A stretch of DNA of 64,000 nt, taken from positions 41,621,823 to 41,685,822 of the forward strand of contig CM026394.1 in assembly GCA_014843695.1 (NCBI GenBank). The letters run 5' to 3'. The position numbers and the translations under genes are program-made. The notes beneath the pieces are model-generated. The model was not told where the DNA came from, made no database searches, and was given only the letters and a program-made list of their open reading frames with translations. Numbering within the stretch: the stretch's first letter is position 1; each line of letters begins with the position of its first letter. Positions 9,700 through 22,251 of the stretch are shown here, piece by piece. This stretch comes from Archivesica marissinica (Eukaryota; Mollusca; Bivalvia; Venerida; Vesicomyidae).

Positions 9700-11250
9700 T
9701 GAGTTCATGTGCCATCAGGTAGAATGTTCAGACATTCATCGCCATGTTTGTGTCATTTGCAAGCTTCAATACACGGTAAGGTCATTCTGCAACTGTAGAG
9801 CCTACTGAGGCATCCCTTGGTACATCCACATGACATGATCTCTGAGCATACTTTTGGAATGGGTTGTAGATAGGGCACTAGCTGTAATGATTGTCCATCC
9901 ATACGATCCAAACCGATATCTGTTGCAGTGGGATTAACTGGAGAAGGCACGTGGGATTGTACACCGACGCTTGCTTGGTAATGGCTTCGCATGGTGTGAA
10001 ATTGTGTTGCATCCCACATTGTAGGTAGTTCGATCTTGTGCTCGTCCTATGCAGAACAGTTTAAATCGTGCCTTGTCAGACGTGTATGCTTCGGGTACTC
10101 CATATAGCTGACTGATGCACTTCTCGGGTACTCCATATAGCTGACTGATGCACTTCTCGGGTACTCCATATAGCTGACTGATGCACTTCTCGGGTACTCC
10201 ATTTAGCTGACTGATGCACTTCTCGGGTACTCCATATAGCTGACTGATGCACTTCTCGGGTACTCCATATAGCTGACTGATGCACTTCTCGGGTACTCCA
10301 TATAGCTGACTGATGCACTTCTCGGGTACTCCATATAGCTGACTGATGCACTTCTCGGGTACTCCATATAGCTGACTGATGCACTTCTCGGGTACTCCAT
10401 ATAGCTGACTGATGCACTTCTCGGGTACTCCATATAGCTGACTGATGCACTTCTTCGGGTACTCCATATAGCTGACTGATGCACTTCTATGTCCGATTTA
10501 GCGATGTCTTCTGTGATGTGGCCCTTCCCCGCAGCTGACTCAAATTGCTGTCGTGATGCTGAAATACAGGCCAATCTATGCCGTCTTCTTGCTGTGTCCA
10601 CTGAGTTGAGAAACACTATCACATCCGGTGATTGCGTGACAAGCTAGTATTGATGTTACTTGCTCGATGGGTACCTGACGACGATCATGTACTGGGATAT
10701 ATATTGGTTATTTGATAGGCCAGCTTTCATCAGCAGATTTGTACATCCCACTTTCTCATAGTAAGCAAGCAACAACACAAGGGCATTGGTATCGGGTAAC
10801 AACACAACCATTAACTCCATATGAGCGTTAATACAGTGCAAAATTAGTCGTGTATCAGTTTCCTCGTGATCGTCCTCAAGCATGGACAGGTCTAGTTTCG
10901 GGTCTGAAGACTTGACGATAGTAGGTTCAGAGAACCCTCCAGCATCAAACATCGTTTGGCCACTACGACTGTGATCGATCAGACAGTTCGACAGTAACAC
11001 ATTGTTTGGCCACTACGGCTGTGATCGATCAGACAGTTCGACAGTAACAATGCGTTGTTATCTTCGAGTGCCATGTAAATGGACCAATCAGATGGCAGCG
11101 GAACTGACTCACTTTCGATTTGACGTCACACTGATCTTTTCTCTTTCTTGCGCTTTGTCCTCGTTTCTGCTTTGTTCGACTCTGGTATGTAACGATTAAA
11201 CGTAACATCTTCTGAAAGGTGGCTCCCATTTCAAACAGTTGACGAGGCCT
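9700..11250 (-). pseudogene. Decayed transposon-associated gene (HEE-DTR / CXC family), minus copy
   Basis: Reading from 11250 down, pieces in different frames match the order of a large protein family that I recall as multicopy in marine invertebrates. First comes a basic KRGQSARKRK-type stretch (about 11150-11190), then DHEETDTRLILHC (about 10834-10872) and LPDTNALVLLLAYY (about 10752-10797). A VDTARRRHRLAC segment follows (about 10570-10605), then a 33-bp repeat expansion (10085-10490) and SDKARFKLFCIGRAQD (about 10030-10080). The end is MRSHYQASV and a cysteine-rich SCGCTKGC...CIEACKCHKHGDEC end (about 9730-9840), resembling CXC/tesmin-type zinc clusters. Frameshifts, missing segments and a 50-bp duplication (10953-11050) show it is dead. 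Family function is unknown to me. A second copy faces the other way at 12650-14940. Confidence 0.65.
10085..10490. repeat. 33-bp tandem array inside the decayed gene (about 12 copies)
   Basis: Unit TCGGGTACTCCATATAGCTG plus ACTGATGCACTTC, almost identical between copies (one TTTAGC variant near 10203, one extra T near 10453). On the minus strand it adds an 11-residue repeat CISQLYGVPEK. The opposite copy of the same gene (13960-13990) has this stretch only once (CAGCTATATTGTACCCAAAG), so the array grew from coding sequence of the element. Confidence 0.92.
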
Positions 11251-11556
11251 ATATCCGAAGTTGATGGAACTGAACTGATAGTGGTATGTTGACCATACAT
11301 TGTCAATCCTAATACCCTGCTGTGCAGGACTGCATATAGAAATGAACTTTTATGGCATTCTTGGCCGCCATATGGATGAGTCTGACCTGTGCGTGTTGTG
11401 TGTAGAATGTAATGTATTGGGTTACGGCAAAGGTTATGCTTGTGAAATGCGAACACACAAACTCACATTGAAGGCCTTGTGACAATTATTCCTCCCACAC
11501 ATGAATGCAGACCTGGACTATGTGAATGTTGTGTTTAGGACAGAACTGGATTCCCT

Positions 11557-11778
11557 TGGGCCATTCGGACCGGTTCCTTCCAGCCCATCCTTAATTTTGT
11601 CAAACTGCTAAAAGAAGAAGACATGCATGCAGAATTCTCGTGGGATTACACGTCTATGGTCAGCATCTTGTCACCGTGCCCTGGTGAAGTAGAGTATGTG
11701 AACTCCACCTCTATGCTTTCAGGTGTATGCTTCCATTCTTCTTCACACACGACATGTAAACTATGCATGATGGGGTAA
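11557..11778. repeat. Segment duplicated at 12170-12391 (first copy)
   Basis: Shared start GGGCCATTCGGACCGGTTCC, shared middle ATGGTCAGCATCTTGTCACC, shared end AACTATGCATGATGGGGTA; the copies are 613 bp apart with a few substitutions. The minus strand reads CEEEWKHTPESIQVEF in the second copy, a possible fragment of the same decayed gene family. I do not recognise it further. Confidence 0.8.
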
Positions 11779-12169
11779 AATGCAACTGTTAATATATCCC
11801 AAATCAGAACCACGATATTTATGATGAAGTTACCCTCATTTGCTATGTATAACGTGCACTTTTATTACTGAAATCCTTGAGGAATTTGTCTAGTGCGCAT
11901 TATACACGGGTACAGCCTTCACAACATTCTTTTCCAGGCGAAATTTCGACCCACATCGTCCCCACCACTTTTCAATAAGTAGGTACGTTTCGCAAACGTT
12001 ATAAAATAACTGTTTTAACAATGTACCGATGATATATATACATGGCATTGATTTAGACCAACTATGAACTTAGATAGCATTTATTTGCTTTGAATTTGGG
12101 AAATTTCATCAAAAACGTAAATGCCAAACAACAATGGCGAATGTTGAATGATTTTATTGATTGTCTATT
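11779..12169 (-). mobile_element. MITE-like element with ACGGTA-type ends, inverted copy
   Basis: Begins after AGTTACC (TACCGTCATTTGC in the 15042 copy), running through ACGTGCACTTTTATTACTGA, GCGCATTATACACGGGTACA and GTTATAAAATAACTGTTTTA. It is the reverse complement of 1525-1757. The flank AATATATCCCAAATCAGAAC (11790) is also present at 15000. The corresponding place in the minus-strand gene copy (about 9595, GATGAAGTTAAACC in reverse) lacks the element, which points to insertion at TA. Confidence 0.55.
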
Positions 12170-12391
12170 TGGGCCATTCGGACCGGTTCCTTCCAGCCCA
12201 TCCTTAATTTTGTCAAACTGCTAAAAGAAGAAGACACGAATGCAGAATTCTCGTGAGATTACATGTCTATGGTCAGCATCTTGTCACCGTGCCCTGGTGA
12301 AGTAGAGTATGGGAACTCCACCTGTATGCTTTCAGGTGTATGCTTCCATTCTTCTTCACACACGACATGTAAACTATGCATGATGGGGTAC
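12170..12391. repeat. Segment duplicated from/to 11557-11778 (second copy)
   Basis: Second member of the 222-bp duplication. It continues past 12391 into CGGAATACATGTCTGAGATG, whose minus strand stays open to 12546. The first copy instead joins a MITE at 11779, so the breakpoint marks recombination or element insertion. Confidence 0.8.
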
Positions 12392-12896
12392 GGAATACAT
12401 GTCTGAGATGGCCATACTCCCACCAGACATCCTTCATGAGTTCCAGTCAAATCGACGATACAATCAAGTTTCTCCAGACCTTGAGTTAAATGCCACTGTA
12501 AATAAGAGCGGGGGCTTAGTCGGTATCGCCAATGCAGTTTCTTCACTTACCCGATGGGCTCTGTCTGATAGCATCGCACACTAGACAACTGTTCCACGTA
12601 CACAAAGAAGATGACGAAGACGTCTAGTTTAATCATATTTTATTGCATTCTATATATACAGTGTACAATACAAAACAAATGAACAAACTTGTATAACTAT
12701 CCATAATGCATGATTCGTGGCATTGTTTGCTCAAAGATTGTCATTATATGTTGAAGCAAATGGGTTGGGCCACAAGTTTTATAACAACATTAGTTACGGC
12801 CCTCCCCAACGAAGACGTCTACTATTACAACCACACAGAATGTACCAAAGGAAGGAGGATGAAAGATGATGGAGATGTAGCAAGAATGGCGACCAT

Positions 12897-13322
12897 ATCT
12901 GAAGCAGCATGGAGTGTTCCATAACAAAGTCGACACACTACACAACATGATCAACGTTATCTGAAGCAGCATGGAGTGTTCCATAACAAAGTCGATACAC
13001 TACACAACATGATCAACGTTATCTGAAGCAGCATGGAGTGTTCCATAACAAAGTCGATACACTACATGATCAACGTTATCTGAAGCAGCATGGAGTGTTC
13101 CATAACAAAGTCGATACACTACACAGCATGATCAACGTTATCTGAAGCAGCATGGAGTGTTCCATAACAAAGTCGATACACTACACAGCATGATCAACAT
13201 CTCTGTAGCAGCATGGAGTGTTCCATAACAAAGTCGATACACTACACAGCATGATCAACGTTATCTGAAGCAGCATGGTGTGTTTCATAACAAAGTCGAT
13301 ACACTACACAACATGATCAACA
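12897..13322. repeat. 62-bp tandem array (about 7 copies)
   Basis: Unit ATCTGAAGCAGCATGGAGTG then TTCCATAACAAAGTCGATAC and ACTACACAACATGATCAACGTT. One copy lacks 8 bp (near 13060). It lies inside the decayed plus-strand gene, and one frame reads QHGVFHNKVDTLHNMIN, so it probably expanded from that coding sequence. Confidence 0.9.
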
Positions 13323-13987
13323 AGGATATGGTACTGGCTTGGTAAAAATCAGCTTAATGAGTTTATTGAGAAACGTATCTGTCTGGCTCCAGATAATGAC
13401 CAGCATGCCGATCCCCAAGGTCCCATTCACAAGAATAAAGCTTTGACATTTGCTTCACTGTACACTGTACAATATGTGTCAACGGGGCACGATATAGATG
13501 GACATGAATAACGGCTCATAACGGCTTATATGACAGGTCGTGAAGTCAACGTTGACAACATCCTCCAGCATGAGCTTATGTCTGCTCCGCTGTCTCTTGC
13601 CACACCCAATGGTACGCTGCATTCACCGAACAAGTCTATTAACCGACATATTGACAAATTACGTACCGACACCACCAACTATTTCACTTGGTGGACCAAG
13701 TTACATGCTGATTGATGGTCAGGCGTTGGTGATGGCTCTTATGAAACCCCCAAAAATAAAGACTTAGAGGATATTAATACTAGCTTTACACACAATCACC
13801 GAGTGAGACAGTGATTCTCAACTCTGTGGACACCGCAATAAGATGAAATGGAGTAGCTTTACCACAGCATCTGGAGACGGGCCACATCACAGAAGACATC
13901 ACTAAATCCGCAGAGAAACATCACAGAAGACATCACTAAATCCACAGAGAAATTAATCTGTCAGCTATATTGTACCCAAAGCATACA

Positions 13988-14265
13988 GACGGATCTGTAG
14001 TCCAGTGGTAACACGCTGGACTGGTAATCCAGGGATCGCAGGTTCGATCCCCCGTCTGACCCTAATAAAATTAACAGTCTTTCAGATGGGACGTTAAACC
14101 GAGGTCACGTGTCGGTGCTTTACACCGTGCACGTAACAGAACCAGAGGAGATTCTGGAATTAGTCTCTGTCTGTATCATGCACTATCCTCCAAAATCTAA
14201 AATAACTAATCTCTTCAGGAGGCATCGCTCATATGGGCAACCGGTAACGAGGATAAATAAACGTA
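13988..14265 (+). mobile_element. tRNA-derived SINE, family B, with 15-bp TSD
   Basis: Full-length copy starting ACGGATCTGTAGTCCAGTGG. The direct repeat TACCCAAAGCATACA at 13973-13987 and 14266-14280 is a perfect target-site duplication. The uninterrupted target is seen in the other gene copy (reverse of about 10085-10105, TACCCGAAGCATACA). Confidence 0.95.
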
Positions 14266-14518
14266 TACCCAAAGCATACACGTGTGACCAGGCACAAGTT
14301 ATACTGATCTGTATAGGACGAACACGAGAAGCTCTACCTCAAACATCGGAATGCAACACGAGTTCATGATCATACGAGGCCTATACAAAGCAAGTGTTTG
14401 GATACAATCACAGGTGCCTATTAATTATGGGTTGTGGTCGTAAGTCAGTACCGCTACTGCCCTCTCTAACAATCATTCCAAAAGTATGATCAGAGATCAT
14501 GTCATGTGGATGTACCAG

Positions 14519-14786
14519 GTCCGCCTCTGTGGTCGAGTGGTTACAGTCGCTGACTTGTATACCACTGTAACCTATCATCACTGATGGTCACGGCTTCGAG
14601 CCCCGCTCAGGCCGTGTCTCATTTATATGAAAAAGTTGGCAGTTTCTTACGGAAGTTGGTGCACCCAAGTACTGGTTAACTGCTGGAGCCTGCCCAGGAA
14701 AGGTGTTTTTAGGTAAACTGCCCGCCGGCGATATAGCCCAAAATGGTGCTGATGCAGGCGTAAAACCCGAAATATAACGTAACATA
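14519..14786 (+). mobile_element. tRNA-derived SINE, family D
   Basis: Head CCGCCTCTGTGGTCGAGTGG (A box), a long variable-arm-like segment CTATCATCACTGATGGTCAC and B-box-like GGCTTCGAGCCCCGC indicate a class II (Ser/Leu-type) tRNA ancestor. The body contains CTTACGGAAGTTGGTGCACC and ends near ACCCGAAATATAACGTAACA. CATGTGGAT flanks it at 14503-14511 and 14788-14796. The empty site is in the other gene copy (reverse of about 9815-9840). Other copies: 46477-46590, 58203-58470, 58489-58752. Confidence 0.9.
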
Positions 14787-15041
14787 ACATGTGGATACCT
14801 GAGTAGGCTCTACAGTTGCAGAATGACCTTGCTGTGTGTTGCAGAATGACCTTGCTGTGTATTGAAGCTTGCAAATGTCACAAGCATGGCGATGAATGTC
14901 CGAACATTCTACCTGATGGCACATGAAGTAAGCTACCCTAAGCTAGTTTGCATTCCTGTACAAAGTTGATTATAGTAACAAAATAAAATGCAACTGGTAA
15001 TATATCCCAAATCAGAACCACGATATTTATGATGAAGTTAC

Positions 15042-15096
15042 CGTCATTTGCTATGTATATAACGTGCACTTTTATTACTGAAATCCTTGAGGAATT
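15042..15096 (-). mobile_element. Truncated MITE end at the satellite border
   Basis: TACCGTCATTTGCTATGTAT and ACGTGCACTTTTATTACTGA match the element at 11779-12169. Homology stops at GAGGAATT, where the 20-bp satellite begins. Confidence 0.6.
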
Positions 15097-18000
15097 GAAT
15101 GTATGCGATGTGTGTATGCGACATGTGTTGAATGTATGCGATGTGTGTATGCGACATGTATTGAATGTATGCGACATGTGTTGAATGTATGCGATGTGTG
15201 TATGCGACATGTATTGAATGTATGCGACTTGTGTTGAATGTATGCGACATGTGTTAAATGTATGCGACGTGTGTATGCGACATGTGTTGAATGTATGCGA
15301 CGTGTGTTGAATGTATGCGACGTGTGTTGAATGTATGCGATGTGTGTATGTGACGTGTGTTGAATGTATGCGACATGTGTTGAATGTATGCGACGTGTGT
15401 TGAATGTATGCGATGTGTGTATGCGACGTGTGTTGAATGTATGCGATGTGTGTTGAATGTATGCGATGTGTGTATGTGACGTGTGTTGAATGTATGCGAT
15501 GTGACGTGTGTTGAATGTATGTGACGTGTGTTGAATGTATGTGACGTGTGTTGAATGTATGCGATGAATGTATGCGACGTGTGTATGTGACATGTGTTGA
15601 ATGTATGCGACGTGTGTATGTGACGTGTGTTGAATGTATGTGATGTGTTGAATGTATGTGACGTGTGTTGAATGTATGTGACATGTGTTGAATGTATGCG
15701 ATGTGACGGGTGTTGAATGTATGCGACGTGTGTTGAATGTATGTGACGTGTGTTGAATGTATGCAATGAATGTATGTGACGTGTGTATGTGACATGTGTT
15801 GAATGTATGTGACGTGTGTATGTGACGTGTGTTGAATGTATGCGACGTGTGTTGAATGTATGCGACGTGTGTATGTGACGTGTGTATGCTACATGTGTTG
15901 AATGTATGCGACGTGTGTTGAATGTATGTGACGTGTGTTGAATGTATGCGATGTGTGTATGTGACGTGTGTTGAATGTATGCGATGTGTGTATGTGACGT
16001 GTGTTGAATGTATGCGATGTGTGTATGCGACGTGTATGCGACATGTGTTGAATGTATGCGGAGTGTGTTGAATGTATGCGACATGTGTTGAATGTATGCG
16101 ACGTGTCTATGTGACATGTGTTGAATGTATGCGACGTGTGTTGAATGTATGTGACGTGTGTTGAATGTATGCGACATGTGTATGTGACATGTGTTGAATG
16201 TATGCGATGTGTGTATGCTACATGTGTTGAATGTATGCGACATGTGTTGAATGTATGCGACATGTGTTGAATGTATGCGACGTGTGTTGAATGTATGCGA
16301 TGTGTGTTGAATGTATGCGACATGTGTATGTGACATGTGTTGAATGTATGCGATGTGTGTATGCTACATGTGTTGAATGTATGCGACATGTGTTGAATGT
16401 ATGCGACATGTGTTGAATGTATGCGACATGTGTTGAATGTATGCGACATGTGTTGAATGTATGCGACGTGTGTTGAATGTATGCGATGTGTGTTGAATGT
16501 ATGCGACGTGTGTTGAATGTGTGCGACATGTGTTGAATGTATGCGACATGTGTTGAATGTATGCGACATGTGTTGAATGTATGCGACGTGTGTTGAATGT
16601 ATGCGACATGTGTTGAATGTATGCGACATGTGTTGAATGTATGCGACATGTGTTGAATGTATGCGACATGTGTTGAATGTATGCGATGTGTGTTGAATGT
16701 ATGCGATGTGTGTTGAATGTATGCGACGTGTGTTGAATGTATGCGACATGTGTTGAATGTATGCGATGTGTGTTGAATGTATGCGATGTGTGTATGTGAC
16801 GTGTGTTGAATGTATGCGACATGTGTTGAATGTATGCGATGTGACGTGTGTTGAATGTATGCGACGTGTGTTGAATGTATGTGACGTGTGTTGAATGTAT
16901 GCGATGAATGTATGCGACGTGTGTATGTGACATGTGTTGAATGTATGCGACGTGTGTTGAATGTATGTGATGTGTTGAATGTATGTGACGTGTGTTGAAT
17001 GTATGCAACATGTGTTGAATGTATGCGATGTGACGTGTGTTGAATGTATGCGACGTGTGTTGAATGTATGTGACGTGTGTTGAATGTATGCAATGAATGT
17101 ATGCGACGTGTGTTGAATGTATGCGACGTGTGTATGTGACGTGTGTTGAATGTATGTGATGTGTTGAATGTATGTGACGTGTGTTGAATGTATGTGACGT
17201 GTGTATGCTACATGTGTTGAATGTATGTGAGGTGTGTTGAATGTATGCGACGTGTGTTGAATGTATGCGACATGTGTTGAATGTATGCGATGTGTGTATG
17301 TGACGTGTGTTGAATGTATGCGATGTGTGTATGCGACGTGTGTATGCGACATGTGTTGAATGTATGCGATGTGTGTATGTGACGTGTGTTGAATGTATGC
17401 GACGTGTGTATGCTACATGTGTTGAATGTATGCGACGTTTGTTGAATGTATGTGACGTGTGTTGAATGTATGCGATGTGTGTATGTGACGTGTGTTGAAT
17501 GTATGCGATGTGTGTTGAATGTATGCGATGTGTGTATGTGACGTGTGTTGAATGTATGCGATGTGTGTATGTGACGTGTGTTGAATGTATGCGATGTGTG
17601 TATGCGACGTGTGTATGCGACATGTGTTGAATGTATGCGGAGTGTGTTGAATGTATGCGACATGTATTGAATGTATGGGAGTGTGTTGAATGTATGCGAT
17701 ATGTGTTGAATGTATGCGTTGTGTGTATGCGACATGTATTGAATGTATGCGACATGTGTTGAATGTATGCGGAGTGTGTTGAATGTATGTGACATGTGTT
17801 GAATGTATGCGACATGTATTGAATGTATGCGACGTGTGTTGAATGTATGCGACGTGTGTTGAATGTATGTGACGTGTGTATGTGACATGTGTTGAATGTA
17901 TGCGACGTGTGTATGTGACATCTGTTGAATGTATGCGATGTGTGTTGAATGTATGCGATGTGTGTATGTGACGTGTGTTGAATGTATGCGATGTGTGTAT

Positions 18001-21000
18001 GCGACGTGTGTTGAATGTATGCGGAGTGTGTTGAATGTATGCGACATGTGTTGAATGTATGCGATGTGTGTATGCGACATGTATTGAATGTATGGGAGTG
18101 TGTTGAATGTATGCGATATGTGTTGAATGTATGCGTTGTGTGTATGCGACATGTATTGAATGTATGCGACATGTGTTGAATGTATGCGGAGTGTGTTGAA
18201 TGTATGTGACATGTGTTGAATGTATGCGACATGTATTGAATGTATGCGGAGTGTGTTGAATGTATGCGACATGTGTTGAATGTATGCGACGTGTGTTGAA
18301 TGTATGTGACGTGTGTATGTGACATGTGTTGAATGTATGCGACGTGTGTATGTGACATCTGTTGAATGTATGTGATGTGTGTTGAATGTATGTGACATGT
18401 GTTGAATGTATGCGACGTGTGTATGTGACATGTGTTGAATGTATGCGACGTGTGTTGAATGTATGTGACATGTGTTGAATGTATGTGACGTGTGTTGAAT
18501 GTATGTGACGTGTGTTGAATGTATGCGACGTGTGTTGAATGTATGCGACATGTGTTGAATGTATGCGACATGTATTGAATGTATGCGGAGTGTGTTGAAT
18601 GTATGCGACATGTGTTGAATGTATGCGACGTGTGTTGAATGTATGCGACGTGTGTATGTGACATGTGTTGAATGTATGTGATGTGTGTTGAATGTATGCG
18701 ATGAATGTATGCGACGTGTGTATGTGACATGTGTTGAATGTATGCGACGTGTGTTGAATGTATGTGATGTGTGTATGTGACATGCGTTGAATGTATGCGA
18801 CATGTGTTGAATGTATGCGACGTGTGTATGTGACATGTGTTGAATGTATGTGATGTGTGTTGAATGTATGTGACATGTGTTGAATGTATGCGACGTGTGT
18901 ATGTGACATGTGTTGAATGTATGCGGAGTGTGTTGAATGTATGCGACATGTGTTGAATGTATGCGACATGTATTGAATGTATGCGGAGTGTGTTGAATGT
19001 ATGCGACATGTGTTGAATGTATGCGACGTGTGTTGAATGTATGCGACGTGTGTATGTGACATGTGTTGAATGTATGTGATGTGTGTTGAATGTATGCGAT
19101 GAATGTATGCGACGTGTGTATGTGACATGTGTTGAATGTATGCGACGTGTGTATGTGACATGTGTTGAATGTATGTGATGTGTGTTGAATGTATGTGACA
19201 TGTGTTGAATGTATGCGACGTGTGTATGTGACATGTGTTGAATGTATGCGGAGTGTGTTGAATGTATGCGACATGTGTTGAATGTATGCGACATGTATTG
19301 AATGTATGCGGAGTGTGTTGAATGTATGCGACATGTGTTGAATGTATGCGACGTGTGTTGAATGTATGCGACGTGTGTATGTGACGTGTGTTGAATGTAT
19401 GCGATGTGTGTATGTGACGTGTGTTGAATGTATGCGATGTGTGTATGTGACGTGTGTTGAATGTATGCGATGTGTGTATGCGACGTGTGTATGCGACATG
19501 TGTTGAATGTATGCGGAGTGTGTTGAATGTATGCGACATGTGTTGAATGTATGCGATTTGTGTATGCGACATGTATTGAATGTATGGGAGTGTGTTGAAT
19601 GTATGCGACATGTGTTGAATGTATGCGTTGTGTGTATGCGACATGTATTGAATGTATGCGACATGTATTGAATGTATGCGACATGTGTTGAATGTATGCG
19701 GAGTGTGTTGAATGTATGCGACATGTGTTGAATGTATGCGACATGTATTGAATGTATGCGGAGTGTGTTGAATGTATGCGACATGTGTTGAATGTATGCG
19801 ACGTGTGTATGTGACATGTGTTGAATGTATGTGATGTGTGTTGAATGTATGCGACGTGTGTATGTGACATGTGTTGAATGTATGCGACGTGTGTATGTGA
19901 CATGTGTTGAATGTATGTGATGTGTGTTGAATGTATGCGATGAATGTATGCGACGTGTGTATGTGACATGTGTTGAATGTATGCGACGTGTGTATGTGAC
20001 ATGTGTTGAATGTATGTGATGTGTGTTGAATGTATGTGACATGTGTTGAATGTATGCGACATGTGTATGTGACATGTGTTGAATGTATGTGACGTGTGTT
20101 GAATGTATGTGACGTGTGTTGAATGTATGTGACATGTGTTGAATGTATGTGACGTGTGTATGTGACGTGTGTTGAATGTATGTGACGTGTGTTGAATGTA
20201 TGCGACGTGTGTATGCGACATGTGTTGAATGTATGCAACGTGTGTTGAATGTATGTGACGTGTGTTGAATGTATGTGACGTGTGTTGAATGTATGCGATG
20301 TGTGTATGTGACGTGTGTTGAATGTATGCGACGTGTGTATGTGACATGTGTTGAATGTATGCGACGTGTGTATGTGACATGTGTTGAATGTATGTGACGT
20401 GTGTTGAATGTATGCGATGTGTGTATGTGACGTGTGTTGAATGTATGCGACGTGTGTTGAATGTATGTGACGCTTGTTGAATGTATGCAATGTGTGTATG
20501 TGACGTGTGTTGAATGTATGCGACGTGTGTATGTGACATGTGTTGAATGTATGTGACGTGTGTTGAATGTATGTGACGTGTGTATGCGACATGTGTTGAA
20601 TGTATGCGACGTGTGTATGTGACGTGTGTTGAATGTATGTGACGTGTGTTGAATGTATGTGACATGTGTTGAATGTATGTGACATGTGTTGAATGTATGC
20701 GACATGTGTTGAATGTATGCGACATGTGTTGAATGTATGCGACGTGTGTATGTGACGTGTGTTGAATGTATGTGACGTGTGTTGAATGTATGTGACATGT
20801 GTTGAATGTATGTGACATGTGTTGCATGTATGTGACATGTGTTGAATGTATGCGACATGTGTTGAATGTATGCGACGTGTGTATGTGACGTGTGTTGAAT
20901 GTATGTGACATGTGTTGAATGTATGTGACATGTGTTGCATGTATGTGACATGTGTTGAATGTATGCGACATGTGTTGAATGTATGCGACATGTGTTGAAT

Positions 21001-21650
21001 GTATGCTACGTGTGTATGTGACGTGTGTTGAATGTATGTGATGTGTGTTGAATGTATGTGACATGTGTTGAATGTATGTGACATGTGTTGCATGTATGTG
21101 ACATGTGTTGAATGTATGCGACATGTGTTGAATGTATGCGACGTGTGTTGAATGTATGTGACATGTGTTGAATGTATGTGACATGTGTTGCATGTATGTG
21201 ACATGTGTTGAATGTATGCGACATGTGTTGAATGTATGCGACATGTGTTGAATGTATGCGATGTGTGTATGTGGCGTGTGTTGAATGTATGTGACGTGTG
21301 TTGAATGTATGTGCCATGTGTTGAATGTATGTGACATGTGTTGCATGTATGTGACATGTGTTGAATGTATGCGACATGTGTTGAATGTATGCGACGTGTG
21401 TATGCGACGTGTGTATGTATGTGACATGTGTTGAATGTATGCGACATGTGTTGAATGTATGCGACATGTGTTGAATGTATGCGACGTGTGTATGCGACGT
21501 GTGTTGAATGTATGTGACGTGTGTTGAATGTATGCGACGTGTGTATGTGACGTGTGTTGAATGTATGTGACGTGTGTTGAATGTATGCGACGTGTGTATG
21601 TGACGTGTGTTGAATGTATGTGACGTGTGTTGAATGTATGCGACGTGTGC
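15097..21650. repeat. 6.55-kb satellite of 20-bp and 13-bp units
   Basis: More than 330 units. The main unit is GTGTTGAATGTATGCGACAT (20 bp); the short form GTGTATGCGACAT lacks an internal 7 bp (TGAATGT). Common variants are CGACGT, CGATGT, TGACGT, CGGAGT. The reverse complement contains no stop triplet in any phase, and 20 is not a multiple of 3, so all three minus frames run open for kilobases, with a Thr/His/Ile-rich repeat (HSTHVAYIQHMSHTFN). Composition and absence of any non-repeat domain argue against a protein. Confidence 0.95.
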
Positions 21651-21666
21651 ATTTAAAGAGCGATAC

Positions 21667-22231
21667 CATTGGATTACCTCCGCTGTATAGGTAGGATTGA
21701 GTACTAAGCAATCGTTCAGTCCTGGTCGTGTTAATCATTGGATTACCTCCGCTGTATAGGTAGGATTGAGTACTAAGCAATCGTCCTGTCCTGGTCGTGT
21801 TAACCATTGGATTACCTCCGCTGTATAGGTAGGATTGAGTACTAAGCTAAGCAATTGTCCAGTCCTTGTCGTGTTAACCATTGGATTACCTCCGCTGTAT
21901 AGGTAGGATTGAGTACTAAGCAATTGTCCTGTCCTGGTCGTGTTAACCATTGGATTACCTCCGCTGTATAGGTAGGATTGAGTACTAAGCAATTGTCCTG
22001 TCCTGGTCGTGTTAACCATTGGATTACCTCCGCTGTATAGGTAGGATTGAGTACTAAGCTAAGCAATTGTCCAGTCCTGGTCGTGTTAACCATTGGATTA
22101 CCTCCGCTGTATAGGTAGGATTGAGTACTAAGCAATTGTACAGTCCTGGTCGTGTTAACCATTGGATTACCTCCGCTGTATAGGTAGGATTGAGTACTAA
22201 GCAATTGTCCTATCCTGGTCGTGTTAACCAT
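21667..22231. repeat. 69-bp tandem array (8 copies)
   Basis: Unit CCATTGGATTACCTCCGCTG, TATAGGTAGGATTGAGTACT, AAGCAATTGTCCTGTCCTGG, TCGTGTTAA. Two copies carry a 5-bp insertion (AAGCTAAGC). Copies are over 95% alike by eye, so the array is young. The 23-codon period keeps a minus frame open (repeat MVNTTRTGQLLSTQSYLYSG), considered incidental. Confidence 0.93.
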
Positions 22232-22251
22232 ATCGGAAATTCATTCTTTCA

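Larger units (their letters stand above)
12650..14940 (+). pseudogene. Decayed transposon-associated gene (HEE-DTR / CXC family), plus copy
   Basis: Opposite-facing relative of 9700-11250. Ordered pieces: HNKVDTLHNMIN (in the 62-bp repeats), EFIEKRICLAPDND (about 13340-13390), TGREVNVDNILQHEL and SLATPNGTLHSPNKS (13530-13650), then after a frameshift IDGQALVMALMKPP (about 13708). Next are a SINE insertion (13988-14265), DQAQVILICIGRTRE (about 14290-14335), SEIMSCGC (about 14492-14515), a second SINE (14519-14786) and CIEACKCHKHGDEC (about 14858-14905). The central HEE-DTR block is missing. Stops, frameshifts and two retroposons make it non-functional. The pieces complement the minus copy and together show the family's domain order. 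Confidence 0.62.

Noticed and set aside
16364..21652. Open frame of 1762 codons (minus) and overlapping frames of 1464 and 1247 codons
   Set aside because: Entirely inside the 20/13-bp satellite; the reverse unit has no stop triplet in any phase, so every frame is open. No non-repeat domain or start context.
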